A DNA stretch of 64,000 nt from Brachybacterium huguangmaarense (GTDB lineage Bacteria > Actinomycetota > Actinomycetes > Actinomycetales > Dermabacteraceae). The DNA is taken from NCBI RefSeq assembly GCF_025725725.1, contig NZ_CP107020.1, positions 1,860,001-1,924,000 of the forward strand, read 5' to 3'. Positions within the stretch are counted from its first letter, which is position 1, and every line of letters starts with the position of its first letter. The notes under the pieces are model-generated. The model did not search any database, was not told the origin of the DNA, and saw only the letters and a program-made list of their open reading frames with translations. The position numbers were made by a program, and so were the translations under genes. This document shows positions 34,311 through 43,459 of the stretch, one piece after another.

Positions 34311-35413
34311 ACGACGACGCGATGATCCCCGCGGCCAGGCCGCTGATCGGCGACGAGGAGCGGGAGGCCGTCGACCGCGTGCTGCGCTCGGGCATGGTGG
34401 CCCAGGGCCCCGAGGTCGCCGCCTTCGAGCAGGAGTTCTCGGCCGAGCTCGCGGGCTCCCGCGAGTGCGTGGCCGTGAACTCCGGCACCTCGGGTCAGCA
34501 CCTGGGCATGCTCGCCGCCGGGCTCCGGCCGGGCGACGAGGTCATCGTCCCCTCCTTCACGTTCGCGGCGACCGCCAACGCCGTCGCCGTCTCGGGCGCG
34601 ACCCCGGTGTTCGTGGACGTCGACCCCGAGACGTTCTGCATGGACCCCGCGGCGCTCGAGGCCGCGATCACCGAGCGCACCGTCGGGATCCAGCCCGTGC
34701 ACCTGTACGGCCACCCCGCCCCCATGGACGCGATCGTCGCGATCGCCGAGCGGCACGGCCTGTGGATCGCCGAGGACGCCGCCCAGGCGCACGGCGCCAC
34801 GTGGCAGGGGCGCCAGGTCGGCACGTTCGGCGTCTTCGGCATGTTCTCGCTGTACCCGACCAAGAACATGACCTCGGGCGAGGGCGGCATGGTCGCGTGC
34901 GAGGACCACGAGCTCGCCCGCCGCGTGCGGCTCCTGCGCAACCAGGGCATGGAGGTCCAGTACGCCAACGAGGTCGCCGGCTTCAACAACCGCATGACCG
35001 ACATCCACGCCGCGATCGGCCGCGTCCAGCTCACCAAGCTCGCGGGCTGGACCGCGCAGCGCCAGGCCAACGCCGCCTTCTTCGACGTGAACCTGCGCGG
35101 CGTCGTCACGCCCATGGTGCGCGCCGACGCGACGCACGTCTACCACCAGTACACGATCCGCGTCGAGGGCGCGACGGCCGCCGAGCGCGACGCCTTCGCC
35201 GCCGCCCTGCGCGAGGAGCACAAGGTGGGCTGCGGCGTCTACTACCCGACGCCCGTGCACCGCCTGCCCTCCTACGGGCTCGACCTCGACCTGCCGGTGA
35301 CCGAGACCCTCGCCCGCGAGGTGCTGGCGCTGCCGGTGCACCCGAGCCTCACGGAGACCGACCGCGAGCGCATCGTCGAGGCCGTCAACACCGTCGCGAA
35401 GGCGGGAGCATGA
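34307..35413 (+). CDS. wbpE: PLP-dependent sugar aminotransferase (DegT/DnrJ/EryC1/StrS family, WbpE-like)
   Basis: Transfers an amino group, normally from glutamate, to a 3-keto nucleotide sugar. The 368-residue protein has the family pattern: VNSGTSGQHLGM (about 49-60), PSFTFAATANAV, EDAAQAHGA, and the PLP-binding lysine in SLYPTKNMTSGEGG (near residue 185). The RLLRNQG and FNNRMTDIHAAIG motifs follow. ATG at 34307 overlaps the acetyltransferase stop codon and the stop codon overlaps the next start, so the three genes are tightly coupled. By context it makes UDP-2-acetamido-3-amino-2,3-dideoxy-glucuronic acid. Confidence 0.9.
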   Translation: MNDDAMIPAARPLIGDEEREAVDRVLRSGMVAQGPEVAAFEQEFSAELAGSRECVAVNSGTSGQHLGMLAAGLRPGDEVIVPSFTFAATANAVAVSGATPVFVDVDPETFCMDPAALEAAITERTVGIQPVHLYGHPAPMDAIVAIAERHGLWIAEDAAQAHGATWQGRQVGTFGVFGMFSLYPTKNMTSGEGGMVACEDHELARRVRLLRNQGMEVQYANEVAGFNNRMTDIHAAIGRVQLTKLAGWTAQRQANAAFFDVNLRGVVTPMVRADATHVYHQYTIRVEGATAAERDAFAAALREEHKVGCGVYYPTPVHRLPSYGLDLDLPVTETLAREVLALPVHPSLTETDRERIVEAVNTVAKAGA

Positions 35414-36420
35414 GCGCGCCGCTGCGCGCAGGCCTCATCGGCCTGGGCATGATGGGCCGCCACCACGCCCGCAACCTCGCGGCCCTCCCGGACGTCGAGC
35501 TCGTCGCCGTCGCCGACCCGCAGGGCGACCCGCACGGCGCCGCCCCGGGCAAGGAGATCCTGCCCGACGCGGAAGCGCTCATCGCCGCGGGCATCGACTA
35601 CGCCGTGGTCGCGGTGCCCACCGCCTTCCACCGCGACGTCGCGCTCACCTTCGCCGAGGCGGGCGTGCACTGCCTCGTCGAGAAGCCGCTCGCCTTCGAC
35701 ATCGCCGAGGCCGAGGAGATCGCGGGCGCCTTCGAGCGGGCCGGTCTGGTCGGGGCCGTCGGCTACATCGAGCGCTACAACCCCGCCCTGCAGGCCATGC
35801 GCTCCCGCATCGGGGACGGCCAGCTCGGCGAGATCTACCAGATCACGACACGGCGCCAGGGCGGCTTCCCCGCCCGCATCGCCGACGTCGGCGTGGTCAA
35901 GGACCTCGCGACCCACGACCTCGACCTCACCGCATGGGTCGCCCAGAGCCCGTACGAGTCGGTCGCGGCGTTCTCCACCCGCCGCAGCGGGCGCGAGTCC
36001 GAGGACATGGTCTCGGCGACCGGCCGCCTGCGCGACGGCACGATCACCAACCACCTCGTCAACTGGCTGTCGCCCTTCAAGGAGCGCGTCACCGTCGTCA
36101 CGGGCGAGAAGGGCTCCCTGGTCGGGGACACCCTCACGGCCGACCTGACCTTCTTCGCCAACGCCGACGCCCCCACCAACGTGTGGGAGTCCATGGCCTC
36201 GTTCCGCGGCGTGTCCGAGGGCGACATGGTCCGCTACGCCCTCACCCGCACCGAGCCGCTGCGCACCGAGCACGAGGCGTTCCGCGACGCCGTGCGCGGC
36301 GACGCCTCGAACATCGTGACCATGCGGGAGGGCCTGCACACCGTGCGCACGGTCGAGGCGGTCCTCGCCTCGGCCCGCGACGGCCGCGTCGTCGAGATCG
36401 AGGAGCGCGACGCCCGGTGA
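35410..36420 (+). CDS. wbpB: Nucleotide-sugar 3-dehydrogenase, Gfo/Idh/MocA family (WbpB/WlbA-like)
   Basis: Oxidoreductase of 336 residues with an N-terminal Rossmann fold (GLIGLGMMGRHHARNL at 8-23) and the Gfo/Idh/MocA signature VEKPLAFD near residue 94. GYIERYNPAL near residue 117 is a typical motif of WlbA-type enzymes. By analogy it oxidises the 3-hydroxyl of UDP-GlcNAc-uronic acid with NAD+ to the 3-keto sugar used by the aminotransferase. It overlaps the genes before and after by 4 bp. The regeneration partner (2-oxoglutarate in WbpB) cannot be inferred here. Confidence 0.87.
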   Translation: MSAPLRAGLIGLGMMGRHHARNLAALPDVELVAVADPQGDPHGAAPGKEILPDAEALIAAGIDYAVVAVPTAFHRDVALTFAEAGVHCLVEKPLAFDIAEAEEIAGAFERAGLVGAVGYIERYNPALQAMRSRIGDGQLGEIYQITTRRQGGFPARIADVGVVKDLATHDLDLTAWVAQSPYESVAAFSTRRSGRESEDMVSATGRLRDGTITNHLVNWLSPFKERVTVVTGEKGSLVGDTLTADLTFFANADAPTNVWESMASFRGVSEGDMVRYALTRTEPLRTEHEAFRDAVRGDASNIVTMREGLHTVRTVEAVLASARDGRVVEIEERDAR

Positions 36421-37907
36421 GCCTCGTGCGGCGCCTCGCCCCCGCACTGCGGCACCTGCCCGGTGCGCGGGGCGCCGCGGCCGCGTTCGTCGCCGAGCGG
36501 GCCGCGCTCGGCACGGGCCCCGCCTCGGCGCGGACCGAGCGCACGATCGACCGGCTGCTCGCCGAGGCCGACCGGGCGCTCGACGGCGGCGACCTGGAGG
36601 TGGCCGCGGACCTCGCGACCAAGGCGCAGCTGCTCGCCTTCGCCCCGGCCCGTCTCGCCGCCCTCGCCCCCCGGCACGCTCCCGCGACCGACGACGCCGT
36701 CGTCGCCCCGTTCCGTCGCAGCGTCACGGGGCGCCTCCTGCACGGGCCCCTCCCGCTCCCGCTGCCGGCCCCGCCCCCGCCGGCCCTGTCCTCGTCGTCG
36801 GAGCCGGCCGCCGGGCACGACGGGCCGCTGCGCCTGCTCGTCGTCGCCTACCGCAACCTGACCTTCATCGAGCGGGTCCTCGTGCCGCTGCGCGCGCGCG
36901 ACGACGTCACCGTCCAGGTGCTCGACCTCGAGGACCTGGACCTCGCCGCGACGCTGCGCGAGGGACCGCTCACGGCCGCCCGGCTGCGCGCCGCGCGCGA
37001 CGGACGGCGCCTGGCCCCGCCGCCCGCGCTGGCCGAGGCCCTCGCCGCGTGCGACGCGGTGCTCGTCGAATGGGGCCACCGCACGCTCGCCTACATGTCG
37101 CTGCTCGAGGGCGTGGGCGCGGCCGCGCACGGCGTCCCGCTGCTCACCCGCGTGCACCGCTACGAGCTCGACACGCCCTACATCCATCTCGTGGACACCG
37201 CGCGCGTCGACGACTGGATCTTCATCGCGGGCCACATCGCCCGCCGGGTCCGCCACCAGCTCGGGCTCGCCGAGGACCGCGTGCACCTCGTGCCCAACGT
37301 GGGCGACCTCGACCGCTTCGCCGCGGCCAAGGAGGCAGGGGCCGAGCGCGTGCTCGTGCACGACGGCTGGGCCCGCCCCCGCAAGGACGCGGGCTTCGCC
37401 CTCGACGTGCTCGAGGCCCTGCACGCCGACGACCCGAGCTGGCGCCTGCTGCTCCTGGGACCGCCCCCCGGGACGACCGGCACCGACGACGCCGTCCGGG
37501 CCGCGCGGGCCCTGCGGGAGCGGGTCGCGGCCCTCGGGGACGCGGTCGTCCCGCTCGGCCAGCGCGACGACATGGACGCCGTGCTCGCGCGAGCCGGCTT
37601 CGTGCTGTCGACCTCGCGCTCGGAGGGCAGCCACGAGCTCGTCGCCGAGGCCGCCGCCGCGGCGTGCGTGCCCGTCGTGCGCGACTGGCCCGACGACGTC
37701 GCCTACGGCGGCGCGGCGAGCGTGTACCCGGGCCCCTGGGTCGTCGCCGATCGCGAGGAGGCCGTCGCCCGGATCCGGGCGCTCGCCGATCCCGCGGCGC
37801 GGACGTCCGCGGGTCGCGAGGCCCGGGAACGTATCCTGGCCGATCGTGACCCGGGACGGGTCATCGAGGAGTTCCTGCGCGTCGTGCGTGCCACGGCCGC
37901 GCGCTGA
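36417..37907 (+). CDS. Glycosyltransferase, GT4-like
   Basis: Predicted cytoplasmic glycosyltransferase of 496 residues. The first 130 residues are Ala/Arg/Pro-rich and unlike standard GT4 enzymes. The C-terminal half (about 230-490) has the GT-B features VHLVPNVGDLDRF (sugar-nucleotide domain entry), the VLVHDGWARPRKDAGFALDVLEAL segment, LLLGPPP, and the STSRSEGSHELVAEA motif containing the conserved E-x7-E-type region. The GTG at 36417 overlaps the oxidoreductase stop codon. It is therefore likely to add the diacetamido-uronic acid or a neighbouring sugar. Donor and acceptor are unknown. Confidence 0.78.
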   Translation: MSLVRRLAPALRHLPGARGAAAAFVAERAALGTGPASARTERTIDRLLAEADRALDGGDLEVAADLATKAQLLAFAPARLAALAPRHAPATDDAVVAPFRRSVTGRLLHGPLPLPLPAPPPPALSSSSEPAAGHDGPLRLLVVAYRNLTFIERVLVPLRARDDVTVQVLDLEDLDLAATLREGPLTAARLRAARDGRRLAPPPALAEALAACDAVLVEWGHRTLAYMSLLEGVGAAAHGVPLLTRVHRYELDTPYIHLVDTARVDDWIFIAGHIARRVRHQLGLAEDRVHLVPNVGDLDRFAAAKEAGAERVLVHDGWARPRKDAGFALDVLEALHADDPSWRLLLLGPPPGTTGTDDAVRAARALRERVAALGDAVVPLGQRDDMDAVLARAGFVLSTSRSEGSHELVAEAAAAACVPVVRDWPDDVAYGGAASVYPGPWVVADREEAVARIRALADPAARTSAGREARERILADRDPGRVIEEFLRVVRATAAR

Positions 37908-37946
37908 CCGACCGCGCCGCGCGGCCGCCCGGAGGGAGGAGAGCGC

Positions 37947-40016
37947 TTGGACGCCGTCGTCCCCCTCCTGCTCGCGGCCTGCCTGGTCGTGCTGCCGGGC
38001 CTGGCCTCCCTGCTCATCGTGCGGGCCCGCAGCCCCTTCGTGATCGGCTACGCCCCGCCCGTCAGCTGCCTCATGCTCCTGGTGGCCTCCGCGGTGCTGT
38101 CCGCCCTCGGCATCCCCTGGCGGCTCGGGGCCGTGCTGCTCGTGCTCGCGATCATGGTGCTCGCGCTCGGCGCGGGCGCCCTGCTCTCGGGCCGCCTGGC
38201 CCACCGCGCCCGCACGTCCCGGCCCCGCCGGGCCGGTCGCCGCCCCGACGGGCGCCCCGGCGCGCGTGACGTGGTCGCCCGGGCCGTCGACCCCGACATC
38301 GACCCCGCGGACCCGCACGCCCTCGACGAGGCGCGCCGGCGCCGCCGGCGCCGCGCACGGATCGCCGCCGCCGTGCTGCCGCTCGGCGCGCTCGCGGGAT
38401 CGGCCGCGGTTGTCGTGCCCGCCCTCGCTGGCATGGGAGGCATCGACACCCTCAACGGCTCGTACGACGCGTTCTTCCACTACTCCGCTCTCGCCTTCAT
38501 CCGCGCCGACGGCGACGCCTTCCCGCTCACGGCGCTCGCGCCCATGTACGGCGGTGCGCAGGCCTACTACCCGACCACGTGGCACATGGTCGCCTCCCTC
38601 CTGCCCGGCGACGTGATCACGGCCGCCAATGCGGCCGTGCTCGTCACTCTCGGCCTCGTCGCGCCGAGCACCGCGGCCCTCCTGCACACGGTCGTGCCGC
38701 GCCGCCGCGACCCCCTCCCGCGCGCGCTCGCGATCGCCGCCATCACGTGCTCGAGCGCCCTGTTCCTGAGCCTGCCGGCGACCGCGCTCGTGTTCGGCCT
38801 GTGGCCCTTCGCCTTCGCCGTCGCGCTCCTGCCCGCCGCGGTCGGGGCGCTCGCCGAGCTGCTGCACCGCGGCGAGGTGGGGCTGCGGCGCCGCGGGGCG
38901 GCCGCGCTCGTCATCTGCGGCACCGCCTCGGTGCACCCCAGCATCCTCATCACCCTCGCCGTCGTGATGGGGGCGATCGCCCTGATCGCCGCGCTCGCGC
39001 TGCTCGAGACCCGCGGCCGGCGCGTGCTGGGGGCCGCGGCCCTCGCGGCGCTGCTGGTCGGCGGCTTCGGGGTGGTGCGCGTCGTCATCGCCCATCTCGC
39101 GCCGATGGCCGAGCTCACCCACCAGGAGCCGACCAACGCCCTGACCCCGCTGCTCGTGCTGTTGGGCGACCGTCCGCGCGTGCGGGCCCTGCCGTACGAG
39201 CCGCTGTTCATGCTGCCGCTGCTCGCGCTCGCGGCAGTGGGGGCCGTCCGCGCGGTGCTCCTGCGCAGCCGCGCGCTGCTGGTCGCGCTCGTGTGCGCGG
39301 TGATCGCGGTCGTGCTGACCTATGCCACCCAGTCCCACGTGCCGGCCCTCCGGGCGCTGTCGGCCCCGTGGTACGGCGCGCGCGAGCGCATCGCGCCCCT
39401 GTTCGCGATGTCGGTCATGGTGCTCGCGTGCGGCGGCCTGCTGTGGCGCCCCCACGGGCGCACGGGCGGCATGTCGGAGCGGACCTCGCGGCGCCTGATC
39501 GCGATCGTCGCGGCCGTGCTCGTGGTCGTGACCGTGATCGGCGCCGCGGTGCCCACGCGCGTGCGGCTCGTCGGATCGCTCGCCTACGGCGCCTGGGGGC
39601 TGCACCTCCAGCCCTACGTGACGGCCCCCGAGCGGGCCTTCATCGAGCGCGCCGCCGCCGAGCTGCCGCCGGGCGCGGTCGTGCTCGGCGACCCCCGGGA
39701 CGGCACCCCGCTGTTCTGGTCGCTCGGCGGGGTCGAGGTCGTCTACCCCTCGCTCGCGGGCCCGCAGACCCTCGACGGGCGCCGGGTCGCGCGCTACGGG
39801 GACGAGTACCGGGAGGACGCCAAGGTGTGCACGTCGCTCACCGACCTCCACGTCGCCTACCTGTACCGCGACGAGTCGGCGCGCGACGGCGACTACTTCG
39901 GCACGCCCGAGGAGAACCTGCTGTGGCAGGGCCTGCGGACCATGCCCGCCGGCGACCTGCGGGTCGTCGACCGCTCGGGCGACTACGTGCTCTACCGCCT
40001 CGTCCTGCCCTGCTGA
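37947..40016 (+). CDS. Polytopic membrane protein, DUF6541-like, putative GT-C-type transferase or polymerase
   Basis: Large membrane protein of 689 residues with about a dozen hydrophobic helices, a cytoplasmic Arg-rich loop (about 90-150) and a C-terminal extracytoplasmic domain of about 140 residues. After the third helix a loop carries GSYDAFFHYSALAFIRADGD. The Asp and His resemble the acidic/His motif in the first outer loop of GT-C glycosyltransferases, which use lipid-phosphate sugars. The start is TTG at 37947 with a strong GGAGGGAGGA site. A paralogue on the other strand (49105-51066) shares the motif. Function is not established. Confidence 0.72.
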   Translation: MDAVVPLLLAACLVVLPGLASLLIVRARSPFVIGYAPPVSCLMLLVASAVLSALGIPWRLGAVLLVLAIMVLALGAGALLSGRLAHRARTSRPRRAGRRPDGRPGARDVVARAVDPDIDPADPHALDEARRRRRRRARIAAAVLPLGALAGSAAVVVPALAGMGGIDTLNGSYDAFFHYSALAFIRADGDAFPLTALAPMYGGAQAYYPTTWHMVASLLPGDVITAANAAVLVTLGLVAPSTAALLHTVVPRRRDPLPRALAIAAITCSSALFLSLPATALVFGLWPFAFAVALLPAAVGALAELLHRGEVGLRRRGAAALVICGTASVHPSILITLAVVMGAIALIAALALLETRGRRVLGAAALAALLVGGFGVVRVVIAHLAPMAELTHQEPTNALTPLLVLLGDRPRVRALPYEPLFMLPLLALAAVGAVRAVLLRSRALLVALVCAVIAVVLTYATQSHVPALRALSAPWYGARERIAPLFAMSVMVLACGGLLWRPHGRTGGMSERTSRRLIAIVAAVLVVVTVIGAAVPTRVRLVGSLAYGAWGLHLQPYVTAPERAFIERAAAELPPGAVVLGDPRDGTPLFWSLGGVEVVYPSLAGPQTLDGRRVARYGDEYREDAKVCTSLTDLHVAYLYRDESARDGDYFGTPEENLLWQGLRTMPAGDLRVVDRSGDYVLYRLVLPC

Positions 40017-40025
40017 GAGCGCGCC

Positions 40026-42257
40026 TCAGCGGCGGCGCAGCCGGGTCGCGAGCGAGGCGCCCATGAACCGCAGCGGAGCCTCCCGGTCAAGCGCGTGGCC
40101 GAGCGCACGGGGCACGAGGGTCGACGGCCGGCCGTGGCGGCGCCGCGCGACCGAGCGGGCGATGAGCACCTCCGCGTCGACGGTCGGATCGAGGCACGCG
40201 TCGAGCAGGGAGCGCTCGGCGCGCGACAGCGGCGCCTCGCAGCCGGGGGCGGCCTCGAGCAGCGCCGAGCAGTGGGCGGCGAGCGCGGTCCGCTGATCGG
40301 CGCTCCACCACGCCGGATCGGGCCGGTAGTGGACGGCGCCGAAGACGTGGATGCGCAGGATCTTCACGGCGATCGCGCGGCGGGCCGCGGGGCGCAGGCG
40401 CGCGAACCAGGCGGCCTCGAGCAGGGGCGGCACGAAGCCGATCTGCTCGTCGATCGGCCGCACCTCGTAGGTCACGCGGTCGCCCGCGTCCTCGCCGATC
40501 ACGTACGGCGGGCCGCCCGCGTCGTAGGCGGTCGAGGCCTCGGCGCACAGCCGGGTCACGAAGGCGACGTCGCCGCCGACCCCCGCGCCCTCGACGAGGC
40601 GCAGCCCGAGACGGTCGAGGGCCACGCGGTCCATCAGCCCGAGCGGCGCCGAGCGGTAGGCGAGGCGGTCGCGCACGAGGTCGGTGCGCCCGCGTCGCCA
40701 GGGGCGCACCGGCGGCGTGGGCACGATCGCCCCGGGCCGGCCGAGCGCGAGACGGGTCAGGACGAGCTCGGCGCCCGTGCGCTCGCGCACGGCGAGCCAG
40801 CTCGCGACGGCACCCGGCTCGAGCCGGTCGTCCGAGCCGAGGATCGACACCAGGCGGTGACGGCTCGCGGCCAGCCCGGCGTTGAAGGGACCGGAGGCCG
40901 AGCGGTGCGCGTCGCGGTGGTGCAGGAAGCGGACGGCGTCGCGGTGCTCCGGCGCCAGCTGCGCCCGCAGCGCCTCGGGCTCGATGTTGTGGGCGACGAC
41001 GGTGAGGTCGGCGACGTCGCCGTTGCCCTCGAGGACGGAGGCGACGGCCCGGGCGAGGGGACGCTCGACGCTGTGGCAGGCGATCACGACCTCGACCCGG
41101 CCCTCGCCGACGGCCCCCTCGGCGACGGCTGCCGAGCGCCCGCCGGCCCGGGGCGCGCGCTGCAGCGCGGCGGCGTAGACCTCGCCGTAGCGTCGCCCGA
41201 CGGTGGCCGAGGAGAAGGCGTGTCCGATGGTCGCCGCGATCTGCGCGGCGTCGAGGTCGCGCGTGGCGGCGTCGAGGTCCATGATCGCGTCCGCGTAGGC
41301 CACGGGGTCCTGCACGTCGACGAGGCGTCCCACGCTCGCGCGCACGTACTCGCCCTGGCCGCCCGTGGCGCCGAGCACGACGGGACGTCCCGCGACGAGG
41401 GCCTCGGCCGCCGAGACGAAGAAGTTGTCGGCCCGGGTGGGGCCGAAGAACAGGTCGGCGCCGCCGAGCTCGGCGCGCACCCGCTCGCCGTCGACGTTGC
41501 CGGGCAGCTCCACCCGGTCGTCGACGCCGAGGGCGCGGGCCCGCTCGAGCGTCGCCTCGCGCAGCGGGCCGTCGCCGAGCCAGGTGAGGCGGACGTCGAC
41601 GCCGCGGGCGACGAGCTCGGCGACGGTCGCGACGGCCACGAGCGGGTCCTTGCGCTCGATGAGGCCGCCCGTCGAGACGAGCCGCAGCGTGCCGTCGGCC
41701 CGGTCGCGGCGCGTCGTGAGCGGCCCCGGCTCGACGATGCACGGCACGACCGTGGTGGGGGCCGCGCCGCGCACCGCGCGGATCGGCCGGGCGAGCAGCT
41801 CGCACACGGCCGTGACCGTGTCGGGGCGGCGCAGCAGGCGCACGAGGGCGGGCAGGGCGGCGCGCGCGGGGCCGCTCAGGCTCGCGGGCGTGGTCAACGC
41901 CGACCAGTGCTCGGTGTGGATCCAGGCGGCACAGGGGTGGCGCAGCACGAAGGGCAGCACCGACGAGAGCGCCATCGTGTGCACGACGTCGGCGCCGGCC
42001 ACGGCGGTGCGCAGCGCGCGGGCGGCCCGTGCGATGGACCGGGGGTCCGAGACCGTCATCGGGATGCGCAGCACCTCGATGCCCTCGTGCACGAGGCGGC
42101 GCGTGCCGTCGTCGTCGGCGGGCGGCACGAGATGGACCAGGCGCACCTCGTCGACCTCGGGCAGGGCGGCGATCGCGTGCACGTCGCGCACCACGAAGGA
42201 GCCGCGTGCGGGCGCCCGGGTGGTGGGGAACCAGGTGGTGACGGCGGTGACCCTCAC
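40026..42257 (-). CDS. Bifunctional glycosyltransferase, GT4 domain followed by GT2 domain
   Basis: A 743-residue protein with two glycosyltransferase modules. Residues 1 to about 365 are a GT-B fold GT4 enzyme (TTWFPTTRAPARGSFV, STGGLIERKDPLVAV, WLGDGPLR, FFGPTRADNFFVSAAEAL). Residues about 385-600 are a GT2-like GT-A domain (VEVVIACHSVERPLARAV, NIEPEALRA, GPFNAGLAASR, ILGSDDRL with the metal-binding acidic pair), followed by a helical tail. Such a protein could add two successive sugars. The GTG at 42257 overlaps the upstream gene's stop codon, and the minus-strand genes from 46772 down to here form one unit. Confidence 0.82.
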   Translation of the reverse strand: MRVTAVTTWFPTTRAPARGSFVVRDVHAIAALPEVDEVRLVHLVPPADDDGTRRLVHEGIEVLRIPMTVSDPRSIARAARALRTAVAGADVVHTMALSSVLPFVLRHPCAAWIHTEHWSALTTPASLSGPARAALPALVRLLRRPDTVTAVCELLARPIRAVRGAAPTTVVPCIVEPGPLTTRRDRADGTLRLVSTGGLIERKDPLVAVATVAELVARGVDVRLTWLGDGPLREATLERARALGVDDRVELPGNVDGERVRAELGGADLFFGPTRADNFFVSAAEALVAGRPVVLGATGGQGEYVRASVGRLVDVQDPVAYADAIMDLDAATRDLDAAQIAATIGHAFSSATVGRRYGEVYAAALQRAPRAGGRSAAVAEGAVGEGRVEVVIACHSVERPLARAVASVLEGNGDVADLTVVAHNIEPEALRAQLAPEHRDAVRFLHHRDAHRSASGPFNAGLAASRHRLVSILGSDDRLEPGAVASWLAVRERTGAELVLTRLALGRPGAIVPTPPVRPWRRGRTDLVRDRLAYRSAPLGLMDRVALDRLGLRLVEGAGVGGDVAFVTRLCAEASTAYDAGGPPYVIGEDAGDRVTYEVRPIDEQIGFVPPLLEAAWFARLRPAARRAIAVKILRIHVFGAVHYRPDPAWWSADQRTALAAHCSALLEAAPGCEAPLSRAERSLLDACLDPTVDAEVLIARSVARRRHGRPSTLVPRALGHALDREAPLRFMGASLATRLRRR

Positions 42258-43459
42258 GGTCTCTCCTGTCTCGGGGCGGCGCCGCGCCGCGGGGGCACGC
42301 CGGCGCGGCGGGCGAGGCGGTCGACCGGCTCGGCCCAGCCGCGCACCTGGTTCTCGGCCGACAGCTCCCGGGCGGCCGCGTCGGCGTGGGCGGCCCAGCG
42401 TGCGACGTCCTCGGGGGTGAGCGCGTCGAGGGCCCTCGCGAGCGAGGGTGCCTCGAAGTCGTCGGTCACGAGCCCGAGGTCGTGCGCGCGGACCACCGCG
42501 GCCATCTCGGGCGAGGGGGAGACGACCACGGCCAGGCGCGCCTGGACGAAGTCGAACAGCTTGTTGGGCAGGGTGTGGGCGTAGTTGAACGACACCGGCG
42601 GGATCGAGAAGACGCCCACGTCGTAGTCGGCGAGCACGTCGAGCAGCTCGGCGTAGGGCACCGGGTCGAGCACCCGCACCCGGTCCCCGGCGACCGTGCG
42701 GGCGCGCTCGCGCAGCCGCTCGATGTAGGCGGGGTCGTTGCGCGTGAGGTACAGGTCGAGCGTGAGGGGCCCCGTGACGATCCCCATCGCGTCGATCGTG
42801 CGCTCGAGGTGCCGGTCGGGCAGGGCCGCTCCGGAGTGGACCAGCCGGATCGGATCGTGCACCGCGCGCGGGGCGGCGTCGCGGTAGGGCGTCGCGTTGG
42901 TGACGACGTGCACGTCGAGGCCGAACTCGCGCCGGTACTCCGCGGCGAGGCCCTCGGCGACCGTCGTCACCGAGTCGGCGCGCGTGACGTAGCGCCGGCA
43001 CAGCCAGCGCACGTACGGCGCCACGAACAGGCGCCAGCGCGGCACCCCCTCCTTCTGCCGCGGCGCGTACTCGTGCAGGTCGGCGTGCACGCCGCCGTCG
43101 GGGTGCAGCGACAGGGCCAGCGGCACCGTCTCGGCGTCGTCGGCGAGCACGACGTCGAAGCGGCGGCCCGCGAGGCGCTCGCGGGCCCAGCGCACGACCT
43201 CCTGGCGCTCCTGGGCGGCGCGGAAGCGCCGCAGGATCAGCAGGGGGCGCGAGAGGCGCCAGTTGAGCAGCTCGTCGGGGATGCGCACGTGATCGACCAC
43301 GCCCTCGGGGGCGGGCCCGTAGCCGCACGTCGTGACGTCGTAGTCGGGCGCGAACAGGCGCACCTGCTTGAGCACGCGGGCATCGCCCACGATCGGCGAG
43401 AACGACAGGATCAGCAGACGCGGGCGCGGGGCGCCGCCGGGGGAGGGCGCGGCGGTCAT
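42254..43459 (-). CDS. Glycosyltransferase, GT4-like
   Basis: Predicted GT-B glycosyltransferase of 401 residues. The N-terminal domain begins LLILSFSPIVGDARVLKQVRLF. A central ADSVTTVAEGLAAEYRR segment precedes the C-terminal nucleotide-sugar domain with IRLVHSGAALPDRHL, the PYAELLDVLADYDVGVF segment and NYAHTLPNKLFDFVQARLAVV, typical of GT4 enzymes in capsule and exopolysaccharide clusters. It overlaps the genes on both sides by 4 bp. Another GT4 gene directly upstream shares the DARVLKE/Q and LPNKLFE/D motifs, suggesting a duplicated pair. Donor and acceptor are unknown. Confidence 0.85.
   Translation of the reverse strand: MTAAPSPGGAPRPRLLILSFSPIVGDARVLKQVRLFAPDYDVTTCGYGPAPEGVVDHVRIPDELLNWRLSRPLLILRRFRAAQERQEVVRWARERLAGRRFDVVLADDAETVPLALSLHPDGGVHADLHEYAPRQKEGVPRWRLFVAPYVRWLCRRYVTRADSVTTVAEGLAAEYRREFGLDVHVVTNATPYRDAAPRAVHDPIRLVHSGAALPDRHLERTIDAMGIVTGPLTLDLYLTRNDPAYIERLRERARTVAGDRVRVLDPVPYAELLDVLADYDVGVFSIPPVSFNYAHTLPNKLFDFVQARLAVVVSPSPEMAAVVRAHDLGLVTDDFEAPSLARALDALTPEDVARWAAHADAAARELSAENQVRGWAEPVDRLARRAGVPPRRGAAPRQERP

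Noticed and set aside
36234-39851. A 1205-codon minus-strand open frame opposite the sugar genes
   Set aside because: Shadow of the GT4-like and DUF6541-like genes, which have coupled starts and proper motifs on the plus strand.
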